A DNA stretch of 64,000 nt from Flavobacteriales bacterium (GCA_024643405.1 JAHENA010000004.1:24166-88165); one strand, 5' to 3'. Numbered from the stretch's first letter, positions 44,402-54,654 are shown. The notes: generated from the sequence alone by a model not told the origin. Numbers and translations are program-made.

Positions 44402-46183
44402 TTATAAGTTTAAAGCATCTCCACGCAAGGCTCTATATCTTTTTCTTGCCTCTATAAAGTAAATACTATCTGTATGATTAAAAACAATATCTTCATATAA
44501 GCCTTTGGCTTTTTCTGGCTCAGACAAGTAATTCAAGTATAGGTTTGCTAAAGCAAAAGTGGCGTCATCAACCAAAATCCCTTCTCTATAGTTCATTAAA
44601 ATATTAGAGTAATTGTTTTCAGCCTTTATATATTCCTTGCTGTTTTCAAATAATTGAGCTTGTTTGAATAACGCTTGGGGTACTATACTTTCTGTTTTAT
44701 GTTTTTGTAAAATAGAGTCAAGCAATATGATGGCCTCTTTATTTTTATTTTGAAATGCCATTAAATCAGCCTTAGCATATAATTTTAGAGCCACTTGAAG
44801 AGAATCTTCATACTTATTATCTGATATTAAAAGTTTTAAATCTAAAGCATCATTAGCAATTAACTGTGAAGTAGATGCTTTTAAAATTTTAAGTTGCGAT
44901 TCAGCCCAAGTAAAATCACCTTTATAATAACTCGTTTTAGCTACTTTAAAGCGTGCTTCTTGTGAGATTGTACTATTTTTTAGGCTACGCTGTATCTGCG
45001 TATAATACACTAAAGCGGTATTAAATTCTTCACGTAAAACATAAATATCTCCCAGCTCTAACTTCACTTGAGCTATTTGTAAATCATTTAATGGTAATTT
45101 AAGAGTGTTTTCCAGAAAAGCAGTGGCTTTTGCCGTTTTATTATAATAAAAACCTAAAAAATGGGCATAAGCTATTTGCAAATCTAGGGTTTGTGAAAAT
45201 GCGCCATATTGGTCAAATAAAGTCAAGAATTTTCCATTAATTTTGTCATAATCCTTATCTGAACTTTCCTTTATTTCTATCTGAAGCAGGCTATAATTAG
45301 TTCTAATTAAAGTGTCTAAATCTTGTGCGGTATTAATTAAATAAATCAATATCTCTTTTGCAACAGCATCTTTATTCTCATTAATCGCAATGTTTGCCAA
45401 TTCAACTATTCTATCAAGACTTTCGGGTTGCCTGTTAAATATGGCTTTTTCTTGAATAAAGGCCTTATCAAAATCCCTTTGTTGAATAAACAACCAACTA
45501 AGCATGTTATTCCAAAGAATATTTGGCTCTTGTTGCATTTTTTTCAACAGGATTTTTTTTAGTAAAATATTATTTTCGCTTGTGGCATCCTCACTTATAA
45601 AATCATTAATAGCACGTTTAATATTATTTAAAGCAACTTCATTCTTTTGAACAAAATCAATGTAACTCACAAACATTTTTTCAATATCACCCTGCTCACC
45701 ATAAATCTGAGCCATCTGTAATTTAAAATTAAAATCAGGTTTTAATATCATGGCTTTTTCATAGGTTGCCAAGGCTTCCTTTAATAAAGAATGGGTTTCA
45801 AAACTGCGAGAAACATTAAATACATTGTTAACATTTATATCAAGACTTGACATGGCTTTTGAGTAGTAATTATTAGCCATTGTCAAATCATTCTTTAATT
45901 GATAATTATACCCTAGTTCAACAAAAAAAGCCGCATAACTAACCTTTTCTATAAGTTTTAATAAAAACTTTTCCGCTTCATCATATTGTTCAAGTTGCTG
46001 ATAAGAACTGACTATTTGGGTAATATAATTTATATTGTTGGGTGATTGCTCATATAGTTTTTGATATTCAATTAAAGCCTTTTCATAATCCCCATTTTCA
46101 AAGTAGTCCTTTGCAAATATATCCGCATCCTGTGCAAATGTATTGGTGCCTAAAAAAAACAGTATGAATAAAATATACCTCAT
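44402..46183 (-). CDS. Exported multi-TPR protein, 593 aa
   Basis: I start at 46183 because MRYILFILFFLGTNTFAQ is a clean signal peptide; an upstream ATG at 46267 would add 28 residues. The rest is almost entirely TPR repeats (for example KDYFENGDYEKALIEYQKLY, and YTQIQRSLKNSTISQEARFK, and NYSNILMNYREGILVDDATF), ending LYEDIVFNHTDSIYFIEARK. Such proteins act as periplasmic scaffolds, sometimes with gliding or T9SS machinery, but nothing here identifies a partner. It heads the run of GNAT, DUF4286, rsmA, mgtE and the dehydrogenase genes. Confidence 0.8.
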   Translation of the reverse strand: MRYILFILFFLGTNTFAQDADIFAKDYFENGDYEKALIEYQKLYEQSPNNINYITQIVSSYQQLEQYDEAEKFLLKLIEKVSYAAFFVELGYNYQLKNDLTMANNYYSKAMSSLDINVNNVFNVSRSFETHSLLKEALATYEKAMILKPDFNFKLQMAQIYGEQGDIEKMFVSYIDFVQKNEVALNNIKRAINDFISEDATSENNILLKKILLKKMQQEPNILWNNMLSWLFIQQRDFDKAFIQEKAIFNRQPESLDRIVELANIAINENKDAVAKEILIYLINTAQDLDTLIRTNYSLLQIEIKESSDKDYDKINGKFLTLFDQYGAFSQTLDLQIAYAHFLGFYYNKTAKATAFLENTLKLPLNDLQIAQVKLELGDIYVLREEFNTALVYYTQIQRSLKNSTISQEARFKVAKTSYYKGDFTWAESQLKILKASTSQLIANDALDLKLLISDNKYEDSLQVALKLYAKADLMAFQNKNKEAIILLDSILQKHKTESIVPQALFKQAQLFENSKEYIKAENNYSNILMNYREGILVDDATFALANLYLNYLSEPEKAKGLYEDIVFNHTDSIYFIEARKRYRALRGDALNL

Positions 46184-46353
46184 AAGGTAAAGATAACAAA
46201 TGTGAAGGGTTGATATTGTAAATATTATTATAAAAAAATGCCCGAATAGAATCCGGGCATTTACCAACCTAAATAAATACCTATTAATTTCCGCTAATAT
46301 TTAAAAACGAAATAATTACTAGATTGGGGACATTTTTCAAACGAAATTAATCC

Positions 46354-46476
46354 CTATTTATTTACAACTGCAGTGGTTTTATTTTCAGATTTTGTTAATT
46401 CAAAATCTGAGAACAAGACCTTGCTTGCAAAGAAAACTAGTAATAAAAGAAGAAAGATTCTTTTGAGATTTTTCAT
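46354..46476 (-). CDS. Putative small exported or membrane peptide, 40 aa
   Basis: An ATG at 46476 opens MKNLKRIFLLLLLVFFASKV, which has a basic start and a hydrophobic core like a signal peptide, followed by LFSDFELTKSENKTTAVVNK and TAG. The surrounding region 46184-46656 has no other gene. A short, conserved-looking reading frame with a start after an A-rich leader is suggestive, but length alone cannot prove it. It is probably expressed as its own unit between serS and the TPR gene. Confidence 0.35.
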   Translation of the reverse strand: MKNLKRIFLLLLLVFFASKVLFSDFELTKSENKTTAVVNK

Positions 46477-46656
46477 GGTTTAATAGTTAACTAGATTTGG
46501 AGCAGCTAACTTCAGAAATAAATATGAAATCTCAAAAAAAATAGTGAAATAATCGTTAAACGACCAATTTTTTTATCACTTTATCGGAAATTACTAAAAC
46601 GTCTGATTTTTTATGTAATCTAAAGACTACTTTTTGAAATAATAATAGCATTTGAA

Positions 46657-47928
46657 TCAATCAATCAACGAAAACCCGGTATATTTTTGTAATACTTCTG
46701 GAATCACAATGCCCATTTCTGTTTGGTAATTTTCTAATATGCCCGCAAGAACTCGAGGTAACGCTAATGAGCTCCCATTAAGGGTATGAGCCAATTCATT
46801 TTTTCCATCACTATTTTTAAATCGCAACTTTAAGCGATTTGCTTGAAAGGTTTCAAAATTAGATACTGAAGATATTTCTAACCACCTGTTTTGAGCTGTA
46901 GAAAACACTTCAAAATCATAGGTTAAGGCTGATGTAAAACCTAAATCACCTCCGCAAAGACGTAATATTCTATAAGGTAATTTCAGTTCCTGTAGAATGG
47001 TTTTAACATGATTTACCATACTATCTAAAGCTTCATAAGATTTGCTTGGATGCTCAATACGTAAAATTTCTACCTTATCAAATTGATGTAACCTATTTAA
47101 GCCTCTTACATGAGCTCCGTAACTTCCTGCTTCTCTTCTAAAGCAAGGCGTATAACCAGTAATTCCTATAGGTAAGTCACTTTCATTAAGCAATACATCT
47201 CTAAAAATATTAGTTCCAGGCACTTCTGCAGTTGGAATTAAATATAAGTTATCTTCTGTTACATGATACATTTGGCCTTCTTTATCAGGCAATTGCCCTG
47301 TTCCAAAACCAGAAGCTTCATTTACAAGGTGTGGCAACTGATATTCTGTGTAACCTGCATCCGTATTTTTATCTAAAAAATAAGTGATTAAAGCACGCTG
47401 AAGCTTCGCTCCTTTTCCTTTATATACAGGAAACCCTGCACCCGTAATTTTATTACCTAATTCAAAATCAATAATATCATATTTCTTGGCCAATTCCCAA
47501 TGCGGCAATGCTCCTTTATGCAAAACAGGAATAGCACCTTCTTTATAAACTTCCTCGTTATCTTCTTCAGAACTACCTGAAGGAACTATGGCCGCAGGCA
47601 CATTAGGTATTTTATATAACAACTGGTTTAATGTCTCAATCTTATTGTTTAATGATTCATTAAGTTCTTTTGTGGTTTCTTTAATTTGTCCTGTTTTTTC
47701 TTTTAAAATATTGGCTTTTTGAGTTTCGCCAGATTTAAACAAGCTGCCTATTTCTTTAGATAATGTGTTTGATTCTGCCAGTAAACTATCCAACTCGGTT
47801 TGAATGCGTCTTCGGTCTTCATCTAATGAAATAACGTCGTTAATTAAACCTGAAGCATCAAAATTTCGTTTTGCTAATCCTGCAATCACCAAATCTTTGT
47901 TTTCTCTAATAAACGGTACTTGTAACAT
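46657..47928 (-). CDS. serS: Seryl-tRNA synthetase, 423 aa
   Basis: N-terminal coiled coil (about residues 30-105, ISLDEDRRRIQTELDSLLAE) for tRNA contact and a class II catalytic core: motif 2 region GYTPCFRREAGSYGAHVRGL, then LNRLHQFDKVEI, and motif 3 in NGSSLALPRVLAGILENYQ. Length is normal. The upstream neighbour ribF is on the same strand, 75 bp away. Confidence 0.96.
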   Translation of the reverse strand: MLQVPFIRENKDLVIAGLAKRNFDASGLINDVISLDEDRRRIQTELDSLLAESNTLSKEIGSLFKSGETQKANILKEKTGQIKETTKELNESLNNKIETLNQLLYKIPNVPAAIVPSGSSEEDNEEVYKEGAIPVLHKGALPHWELAKKYDIIDFELGNKITGAGFPVYKGKGAKLQRALITYFLDKNTDAGYTEYQLPHLVNEASGFGTGQLPDKEGQMYHVTEDNLYLIPTAEVPGTNIFRDVLLNESDLPIGITGYTPCFRREAGSYGAHVRGLNRLHQFDKVEILRIEHPSKSYEALDSMVNHVKTILQELKLPYRILRLCGGDLGFTSALTYDFEVFSTAQNRWLEISSVSNFETFQANRLKLRFKNSDGKNELAHTLNGSSLALPRVLAGILENYQTEMGIVIPEVLQKYTGFSLID

Positions 47929-48003
47929 CTTTTAAAATTTAAGTGACAAATTTAGGGAATTACTAAGAATTTTCGCTTTGTTTTTAAGGCAAAATCCAAT
48001 TAA

Positions 48004-48936
48004 TTAAAGCTTGTTTTTTATATAGTTAAGCGATGTTTGTTGATCTTTTGATAATTGTTTCATTAATGCCTCAACAGAATTAAATTTAATCTCATCACGA
48101 AGACGATGCAACAAATTAATTTGAATGTTCTTATTATAAAGATCTTGATTAAAGTTAAAGAAATGCACTTCAATGCTTTCCTTTATACCATGAACTGTCG
48201 GGTTCATTCCAATATTTAGCATCCCGTAAATTTGCTGGTTATTGATTAGTGAGCGAACTACATAAGACCCTTGTTTAGGAATCAGTTTATAGTCTTCCTT
48301 TATATGAATATTGGCCGTTGGAAACCCCAATTGCTTACCCAAACCTTTGCCTTTAATTATGGTTCCGCTCAACATAAAATCATATCCTAAATACTTATTT
48401 GCTGTTTCTATATTCCCTTCATGTAATGCTTTTCTGATTTTAGTGGAACTCACCGCAACATCATCAATATCCTGAGCAGAAATTTCCTCAACCTCAAAAT
48501 TATATAGGGCACCAAAAGTCTTTAAATCTTCAATATCAGCATTTCTATTTCTTCCAAATCTGTGGTCATAACCAATAATCACTTTTTTAGCGTGAAGTTT
48601 ATCAACCAAGATTTTTTTTACAAAATCTTCTGCGGAAAGTCTTGAAAACTCATTGGTAAATTTTTTAATAAGTAGAAAATCTAATCCCAGATTATCAATA
48701 ATATGGGTTCGCTCATCAATAGTATTAATAAGTTTTATTTTAGCCTCTTTTTGCAAAACCATTCTTGGATGCGGAAAAAAAGTAAGAATTACCGATTTTA
48801 AATTATTGGCTCTCCCGGTATTAACTAATCGTTTTATAATTTTTTGATGACCTATATGAACTCCATCAAAAGTACCAATAGTCACTACCGTATTCTCATT
48901 AGATTGATATGATTCTATACTACTAACATTCCCCAT
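48004..48936 (-). CDS. ribF: Bifunctional riboflavin kinase / FAD synthetase, 310 aa
   Basis: Makes FMN and FAD from riboflavin. The N-terminal adenylyltransferase has TIGTFDGVHIGHQKIIKRLV and the ATP-binding LHAKKVIIGYDHRFGRNRNA; the C-terminal kinase begins at about residue 180 with SGTIIKGKGLGKQLGFPTAN. Both halves look complete. Divergent from the T9SS metalloprotease, 82 bp apart. ribF-serS adjacency is common in Flavobacteria. Confidence 0.95.
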   Translation of the reverse strand: MGNVSSIESYQSNENTVVTIGTFDGVHIGHQKIIKRLVNTGRANNLKSVILTFFPHPRMVLQKEAKIKLINTIDERTHIIDNLGLDFLLIKKFTNEFSRLSAEDFVKKILVDKLHAKKVIIGYDHRFGRNRNADIEDLKTFGALYNFEVEEISAQDIDDVAVSSTKIRKALHEGNIETANKYLGYDFMLSGTIIKGKGLGKQLGFPTANIHIKEDYKLIPKQGSYVVRSLINNQQIYGMLNIGMNPTVHGIKESIEVHFFNFNQDLYNKNIQINLLHRLRDEIKFNSVEALMKQLSKDQQTSLNYIKNKL

Positions 48937-49018
48937 AAAAACGCTTCATTGCTAATCTGAGTAAAAAAAGCTAAATTTGTTATAAATAGCTAATTGAATT
49001 TGCCCTAAACAAAAACAA

Positions 49019-52006
49019 ATGAAAGCAAAACTACATTATGTTTTCACATTGACAATATTTTTAATTGCCTTTTCAGCATTTGGTCAAAAATCTTGGAAAA
49101 AAATTGAATCTCCAAAAAATCCTGAACTGATAACTAAGCTAAAATTAGATAAAAGTAAAGTTGCTTTTTTCGAACTTGAAATAACCTCATTTAAGGAAAA
49201 TTTATCCAGAGCCAATTTAAAAACCCTTGGAAACAAACAAAGTGAGACCATTATAGAATTACCTTCTGGTCAAGGAAAATCAGAAGCTTTCAGAATTTAT
49301 GAAGACCCTGTATTTTCACCCACTCTTGCCGCTAAATATCCAAATATAAAATCCTATGTTGGTTTTAGTGTTAACCATGCTGGCACTAAATTACGCATGA
49401 GCGTATCGCCTCAAGGCGTGCAAACCATGCTGAAAATTGATGATAAACCAACTTTGTTTATGCAACCTGTTTCCAGAAATTCAAATGTCTATGTTTTGTA
49501 TAATGACGATTCAAAAAACAATCTGTCCGATACATTTGAATGTAAAACTATTGAAGATTTAAATAAGGCGTTTAATTCTAAAAGCTCCAAAAGTTTAGTT
49601 GATGAAGGCGGTGCCAATAATAAAACTTTACAAAAATTCAGAATTGCTATTTCTGTAACTGGAGAGTATACAGCCTATCATGGCGGAACTGTTCCGGGTG
49701 CTTTAGCGGCAATTAACGCCACCTTAAGCCGAGTTAATGAAGTATTTGAAACCGACATGGCTGTTAAATTTGAACTGGTTGACGCCACACAATTAATTTA
49801 TACTGATGCCTCAACAGACCCTTATTCTCCGGCAAGCATAGGAGTTGACGGCGCTTGGAGTACTGAATTGCAAAGTACACTAAATACATTACTGGGTAAT
49901 CCAAATTATGATATTGGCCACTTATTTGCTGCAAGCGGTGGTGGTGGTAATGCGGGTTGTATTGGTTGTGTTTGCGTGAATAATCAAAAAGGCAGCGCTT
50001 ACACCTCCCCGGCTGATGCCATTCCAGAAGGGGATTCCTTTGATTTGGATTTTGTGACTCATGAAATAGGTCATCAAATGGGAGGCAATCACACTTGGGC
50101 TTTTGATGTAGAAGGCACTGGTGTCAATTCTGAACCTGGGAACGGATCTACCATTATGGCCTATGCCGGAACAGGTGGAGCTGATGAAATACAATTACAT
50201 AGTGATGACTATTTTCATTACCATAGCATCAAACAAATATTAGCAAACTTAAATACAAAAACCTGCCAGACTACCAGTATTATTTCCAACAATCCGCCTA
50301 GTGCCAATGCAGGTAATGATTATCATATTCCACCAGGAACCGCTTATGTTTTAAAAGGTTCAGCTACAGATCCGAATGGAAGTGATAACCTAACTTATTG
50401 TTGGGAACAAACGGACAGTGGGGTCTCTAATTATCTAAATTTTGGACCAGAATTAGCTACCGGTTCCATGAATAGATCTTTACCTCCTTCCGCTTCACCT
50501 AATAGATATATCCCCCGTTTTAGCAGCGTTTTAGCAGGTAATACCACACAAACAAATCCCACTTTGGGAAGTGATTGGGAAACTGTTTCAACGGTTGCCC
50601 GAACCTTAAACTGGGCGTTGACGGTGAGAGACAGAAACCCATTAAATGCGGTTGGAGGACAAAGCAGTTTTGATACTATGCAAATCACTGTTGAAAATGT
50701 AACGCCTTTTACAATTCAAAATCCGGTGTCTTGGGCACAAGGAAGTACAGTGCCTATTAATTGGGTGGTTGGACAAACATCTAATCCTACCATTAATTGT
50801 CAAAATGTATCCATTAAATTATCGACCGATGGGGGCTTAACATTCCCAATAACTGTAGCAAACAATACCCCTAATGATGGTGTATTCTCGTATACAGTTC
50901 CTGCTATTTCTGACACCTCAAATGCAAGGATAATTATTGAAGCAATCAATAATATTTTTTATGATATTTCTGATTTTGATTTTACTATTTCACAAAATCC
51001 AGATTTTTTTATTGTTGAAAAGTCACTTGATCCAATAACTTGTGGTGCCACCTCAGCAACCTACACTTTTGATTATGTTGCGGCCAACGGGTTTTCAAAT
51101 AACACCACTTTTAGTGCTTCAGGACTGCCTTCTGGAGCTACGGCTGTTTTTTCACCAACTAATTTAAGCAGTTCAGGCACTTTCACCTTAACGATAACTA
51201 ATTTAACCACAGCAGGAGATTATACTTTCAACGTTTCAGGCACATCTGCTTCAATTACAAAAAACATATCCGTTAATTTACCTTTTTACAATGGCATCTG
51301 TACATCTATTGCTAACAATGATTTTAATACAAGTACGACTCTGGTTAAAATTGGCGCTATTAATAATGTATCGGCAAAACCTTCTGGTTATAGCGATTAC
51401 ACTTACCTTTCAACAAACGTTAATAGATCCAGTCCCTATAATTTAACAGTTAATGTAAATACAGATGGTAATTTTACAACAAGGAGTATGGCCTGGATTG
51501 ATTGGAACCAAAACTGTAGTTTTAATGATCCTGGTGAAGTATATGATTTAGGAACCGCGACTAATGTAGTCAATGGAGCCACATCAAATTCTCCCTTGTC
51601 AATTTTAGTTCCTGTTAATGCCGTTTTAGGGAATACCGTGATGCGTGTATCAACAAAATATGATACGGCTGCCGGCTCTTGTGAAGATGGTTTTGATGGT
51701 GAAGTTGAAGATTACAGCATTAATGTTTTACCCACCTTAGCTGTTGAAGAATTTGGTTTTGAAAATTTTAAGGTTTTTCCAAACCCAAATAATGGGACTT
51801 TTATGATTCAGTTAAATGGCTCACTTGAACGAAATATCATTATTGAACTTTTTGATATTAGAGGAAGAATCATCCTTACTAAATCTTTCCAAAATGTTGG
51901 TGATTTTAATCAAGAAATACAATTAAACCATGTTCAATCCGGAATGTACATTTTAAATGTGAATGATGGTTTAAGAAAATCCTCCAAAAAACTGATAATA
52001 AACTAA
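49019..52006 (+). CDS. Secreted reprolysin-like metalloprotease with GEVED and T9SS sorting domains, 995 aa
   Basis: Signal peptide (ending AFSAFGQ), a long propeptide, then a catalytic domain with HEIGHQMGGNHTW (His348, His352, His358) and the Met-turn STIMAYAGTG, matching zinc M12B-type proteases. The catalytic part ends near 420. Next come beta-sandwich repeats (from about 430, including SANAGNDYHIPPGTAYVLKG) and a GEVED domain (FDGEVEDYSINV), and the C-terminus is a type IX secretion tail (VFPNPNNGTFMIQL, then SGMYILNVNDG). It is exported through the T9SS to the cell surface or medium, where it would degrade protein. It stands alone with a good terminator. Confidence 0.88.
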   Translation: MKAKLHYVFTLTIFLIAFSAFGQKSWKKIESPKNPELITKLKLDKSKVAFFELEITSFKENLSRANLKTLGNKQSETIIELPSGQGKSEAFRIYEDPVFSPTLAAKYPNIKSYVGFSVNHAGTKLRMSVSPQGVQTMLKIDDKPTLFMQPVSRNSNVYVLYNDDSKNNLSDTFECKTIEDLNKAFNSKSSKSLVDEGGANNKTLQKFRIAISVTGEYTAYHGGTVPGALAAINATLSRVNEVFETDMAVKFELVDATQLIYTDASTDPYSPASIGVDGAWSTELQSTLNTLLGNPNYDIGHLFAASGGGGNAGCIGCVCVNNQKGSAYTSPADAIPEGDSFDLDFVTHEIGHQMGGNHTWAFDVEGTGVNSEPGNGSTIMAYAGTGGADEIQLHSDDYFHYHSIKQILANLNTKTCQTTSIISNNPPSANAGNDYHIPPGTAYVLKGSATDPNGSDNLTYCWEQTDSGVSNYLNFGPELATGSMNRSLPPSASPNRYIPRFSSVLAGNTTQTNPTLGSDWETVSTVARTLNWALTVRDRNPLNAVGGQSSFDTMQITVENVTPFTIQNPVSWAQGSTVPINWVVGQTSNPTINCQNVSIKLSTDGGLTFPITVANNTPNDGVFSYTVPAISDTSNARIIIEAINNIFYDISDFDFTISQNPDFFIVEKSLDPITCGATSATYTFDYVAANGFSNNTTFSASGLPSGATAVFSPTNLSSSGTFTLTITNLTTAGDYTFNVSGTSASITKNISVNLPFYNGICTSIANNDFNTSTTLVKIGAINNVSAKPSGYSDYTYLSTNVNRSSPYNLTVNVNTDGNFTTRSMAWIDWNQNCSFNDPGEVYDLGTATNVVNGATSNSPLSILVPVNAVLGNTVMRVSTKYDTAAGSCEDGFDGEVEDYSINVLPTLAVEEFGFENFKVFPNPNNGTFMIQLNGSLERNIIIELFDIRGRIILTKSFQNVGDFNQEIQLNHVQSGMYILNVNDGLRKSSKKLIIN

Positions 52007-52010
52007 TCAT

Positions 52011-52043
52011 AAAAAAAGGAAAGCGAATTGCTTTCCTTTTTTT
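52011..52043. terminator. Terminator between the metalloprotease and pth
   Basis: AAAAAAAGGAAAGC and GCTTTCCTTTTTTT enclose a 5-base loop with T/A runs. It serves both convergent genes; the last bases touch the pth stop. Confidence 0.88.
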
Positions 52044-52668
52044 ATTTTCCGTTATAAGTGTTCATCGCCATATTGATGCCTTCTAAAACAAACGACTTAA
52101 TAAGCTTGACTGAGGTATCCAAACGTTCTTTAAGTTTTTCATATTCTTCAGAACTCCATTCTCCCAAAACGTAATCTACTTGCCTGCCTTTGCTAAAAGC
52201 ATCACTAATTCCAAATCTAAATCTATTATAATTGGTTGTTTGCAAGGTTTCCTGAATATCCTTTAAACCATTATGACCGCCATCACTGCCTTTAGTTTTA
52301 AGTCTTATATCCCCAAATGGCAGGTTCAAATCATCTGTAATAACCAGTAGGTTTTCCAAAGGAATGTTTTCTTTAGTCAACCAATATAACACTGATTTTC
52401 CGCTCAGATTCATAAAGGTACTTGGCTTCAAAAAAATCAGCATTTTTCCCTTTAATTTAAAAGTGGTCAAATCTCCCAGTTTTTGGGTTTCAAAAATTAA
52501 ATTTTCTTGTTCAGCAAAAGCATCCAATACTTTAAATCCAATATTATGACGGGTATTAGCATATTTCTCGCCAATATTACCTAATCCTACAATTAAATAT
52601 TTCTTCATAGTATTCTGTTCTTCTATGTGCTTAGGAACTTTGAAAAGATTATTTAAAAACGTCCACAT
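52042..52668 (-). CDS. pth: Peptidyl-tRNA hydrolase, 208 aa
   Basis: Recycles tRNA from stalled peptidyl-tRNA. The core starts at MKKYLIVGLGNIGEKYANTR with catalytic His41 in NTRHNIGFKVLD, then STFMNLSGKSVLYW, and GSDGGHNGLKDI. A 20-residue extension (MWTFLNNLFKVPKHIEEQNT) precedes the conserved start; similar extensions exist in some Flavobacteria, so I keep 52668, but ATG 52608 would give the usual 188 residues. It is the third gene in prs-rplY-pth order. Confidence 0.93.
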   Translation of the reverse strand: MWTFLNNLFKVPKHIEEQNTMKKYLIVGLGNIGEKYANTRHNIGFKVLDAFAEQENLIFETQKLGDLTTFKLKGKMLIFLKPSTFMNLSGKSVLYWLTKENIPLENLLVITDDLNLPFGDIRLKTKGSDGGHNGLKDIQETLQTTNYNRFRFGISDAFSKGRQVDYVLGEWSSEEYEKLKERLDTSVKLIKSFVLEGINMAMNTYNGK

Positions 52669-52694
52669 AAAAGAATAATTTCTGGTAAAAATAA

Positions 52695-52725
52695 AAAAGC
52701 ATCCTGAATATTACAGAATGCTTTT
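52695..52725 (-). terminator. Terminator after rplY
   Basis: AAAAGCATCCTG and CAGAATGCTTTT pair with one mismatch around a 7-base loop, 22 bp past the rplY stop. It probably attenuates transcription into pth. Confidence 0.7.
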
Positions 52726-52747
52726 CCTTTTTTAATTTTAAGAAATT

Positions 52748-53383
52748 TTATTCTTGAGTAGCCTCTGGTGCTTCTGCTGTTGCTCCTTCAGCTGCTGCTG
52801 CTGCTTCTGCTTCTTCTTCATCATGAGCCTCTACCGTAGCTCTTGAACGTCTTACTTGGCAAACTACTGTGTTATCTGGATGCATAAATTTATACGCCTC
52901 ATTTTCTAAAGCTGTAATATAAAGTTTTCCACCTATTTTAAGAGGTGTTATATCAACCTCAATAAAATCTGGCAAATTAGCAGGTATTGCTTTAATACGT
53001 AAATTTCTTTGGTTTTTACGCAATACTCCTCCATTTTTAACCCCACGTGAATTCCCAACAAAAGTTAATGGAATACTCATGGTGATTTCTTTATCGTCAT
53101 ATAATTGATAAAAATCTACGTGCATAATTTTATCAGTAACAGGATTAAACTGTATGTCTTGTAAAATTGCATTGTAGGTTTTACCATTTTCTAAAGCAAT
53201 CACAACTGTATGCGCATTAGGCGTGTATACAAGTTTGGTGAAAGCTAATTCTTCAACATGAAAATGAACTGGCTTATCTCCTCCGTATAATACGCAAGGA
53301 ACCTGACCAGCATTACGTAAGGCTTTTGATGCTTTTTTGCCTACGCTTTCTCTTTGAGATCCGTTAAGTGTAATTGATTTCAT
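52748..53383 (-). CDS. rplY: 50S ribosomal protein L25 / stress protein Ctc, 211 aa
   Basis: The N-terminal L25 domain ([20 protein letters not shown], then [18 protein letters not shown]) is followed by the CTC/TL5 beta domain (about 95-185: [19 protein letters not shown] segment, here [20 protein letters not shown]). The tail is Ala/Glu-rich ([20 protein letters not shown]), common in Bacteroidetes members. It binds 5S rRNA. It lies 68 bp downstream of prs. Confidence 0.95.
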   Translation of the reverse strand: MKSITLNGSQRESVGKKASKALRNAGQVPCVLYGGDKPVHFHVEELAFTKLVYTPNAHTVVIALENGKTYNAILQDIQFNPVTDKIMHVDFYQLYDDKEITMSIPLTFVGNSRGVKNGGVLRKNQRNLRIKAIPANLPDFIEVDITPLKIGGKLYITALENEAYKFMHPDNTVVCQVRRSRATVEAHDEEEAEAAAAAEGATAEAPEATQE

Positions 53384-53451
53384 TTTTATTTATAATTGTT
53401 TATTAATACTCACTTTTCATACCTAAAGTCTTAAAACTTCAGGAAATATTT

Positions 53452-54393
53452 TTACATAATAAATTTTGAACTAATAGATCTATTATATTGTACGTTGTGC
53501 ATCACACTAGCAAACAAATCAGCACAAGTTAATACTCTAATTTTATCACTTTTTTGTTTAAGTGGAATAGAATCTGTCACTATTAATTCTTGTAATTTGG
53601 AATTTTCTATGTTTTCATAGGCATTTCCAGATAAAATAGGATGTGTGCAAATGGCTCTGACGCTAAGGGCACCACGTTCCATCATTAAATCAGCTGCTTT
53701 TGTTAAAGTTCCAGCTGTATCTACCATATCATCTACAAGTACCACATTTTTTCCTCTAACATCACCAATTAATTCCATGTGCGAAATTACATTTGCTTTA
53801 GCGCGTTGCTTGTAGCAAATAACCACATCACATTCTAATGCTTTTGAATATGCATAGGCCCTTTTTGAACCTCCCATATCAGGAGAAGCAATCATTAAAT
53901 TATCAAGTTTTAAACTTTTCACATAAGGAAGAAAAATAGTGGATGCAAATAAATGATCTACAGGTTTTTCAAAAAATCCTTGAATTTGATCCGCATGCAA
54001 ATCCATGGTAATAATTCTTGTAGCTCCTGCTGCTTCAAGCATTTTAGCCACAAGTTTTGCCGCAATTGGTACTCTTGGTTTGTCCTTTCTGTCTTGTCTT
54101 GCCCATCCAAAATAAGGTAATACTGCTGTAATATGTCTTGCTGAAGCCCGTTTAGCCGCATCAATCATCAACAACATTTCCATTAAATTTTCAGGACCAG
54201 GATTGGTAGACCCTATTATAAAAATTCGTGTCCCTCTGATGGATTCTTCATATGACGGTTGAAACTCACCATCACTATATTTAGAGGTTATTACATTACC
54301 AAGCTCTGTACCATAAGCATTTGCTATTTTTTGAGCAAGTTCTATACTTTGAGTACAAGGAAAAATCTTTGCTTCGGTAATAATGTATGACAT
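53452..54393 (-). CDS. prs: Ribose-phosphate pyrophosphokinase, 313 aa
   Basis: Makes PRPP for nucleotide, histidine and NAD synthesis. Motifs: ISDGEFQPSYEESIRGTRIF-like start (here SDGEFQPSYEESIRGTRIFI), ATP-binding RQDRKDKPRVPIAAKLVAKM, DLHADQIQGFFEKPVDHLFA, and the PRPP loop VLVDDMVDTAGTLTKAADLM. Length is normal. First gene of the prs-rplY-pth set; divergent from tRNA-Leu. Confidence 0.96.
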   Translation of the reverse strand: MSYIITEAKIFPCTQSIELAQKIANAYGTELGNVITSKYSDGEFQPSYEESIRGTRIFIIGSTNPGPENLMEMLLMIDAAKRASARHITAVLPYFGWARQDRKDKPRVPIAAKLVAKMLEAAGATRIITMDLHADQIQGFFEKPVDHLFASTIFLPYVKSLKLDNLMIASPDMGGSKRAYAYSKALECDVVICYKQRAKANVISHMELIGDVRGKNVVLVDDMVDTAGTLTKAADLMMERGALSVRAICTHPILSGNAYENIENSKLQELIVTDSIPLKQKSDKIRVLTCADLFASVMHNVQYNRSISSKFIM

Positions 54394-54518
54394 AGTTAAA
54401 ATGTTGTTTATTAGTATATAACAGTACCTAATTTTAAACGAGGTGCAAATTTAGAAATTTATTTTAACCTGATTAACATATTCTAAGCTATTTTTAAAGA
54501 AAATACGGAAAATATATT

Positions 54519-54526
54519 TATTTTTG
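54519..54526 (+). promoter_or_regulatory. -7 promoter element TATTTTTG of tRNA-Leu
   Basis: A full match to TAnnTTTG, 12 bp before the tRNA 5' end, with a TTTA at 54493-54496 near the -33 position (22 bp away). A short leader fits a tRNA gene. Confidence 0.55.
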
Positions 54527-54538
54527 CTATCCAAAATT

Positions 54539-54620
54539 GCTCAAGTGGCGGAATTGGTAGACGCGCTGGATTCAAAATCCAGTACTTTCGGGTGTGTGGG
54601 TTCGATTCCCACCTTGAGTA
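54539..54620 (+). tRNA. tRNA-Leu (anticodon CAA)
   Basis: Acceptor arm GCTCAAG pairs with CTTGAGT (first pair G-U), the anticodon stem CTGGA/TCCAG encloses the loop TTCAAAA giving anticodon CAA, a long variable arm follows, and GGTTCGATTCC forms the T loop. Length 82, class II tRNA as expected for leucine. The discriminator is A and CCA is not encoded. Confidence 0.93.
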
Positions 54621-54627
54621 CAAGTCG

Positions 54628-54654
54628 AACCTTCAACTTTTTTAGTTGGAGGTT
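54628..54654 (+). terminator. Terminator of tRNA-Leu
   Basis: AACCTTCAACT and AGTTGGAGGTT form an 11-bp stem around TTTTT, followed by TTTT. Confidence 0.8.
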
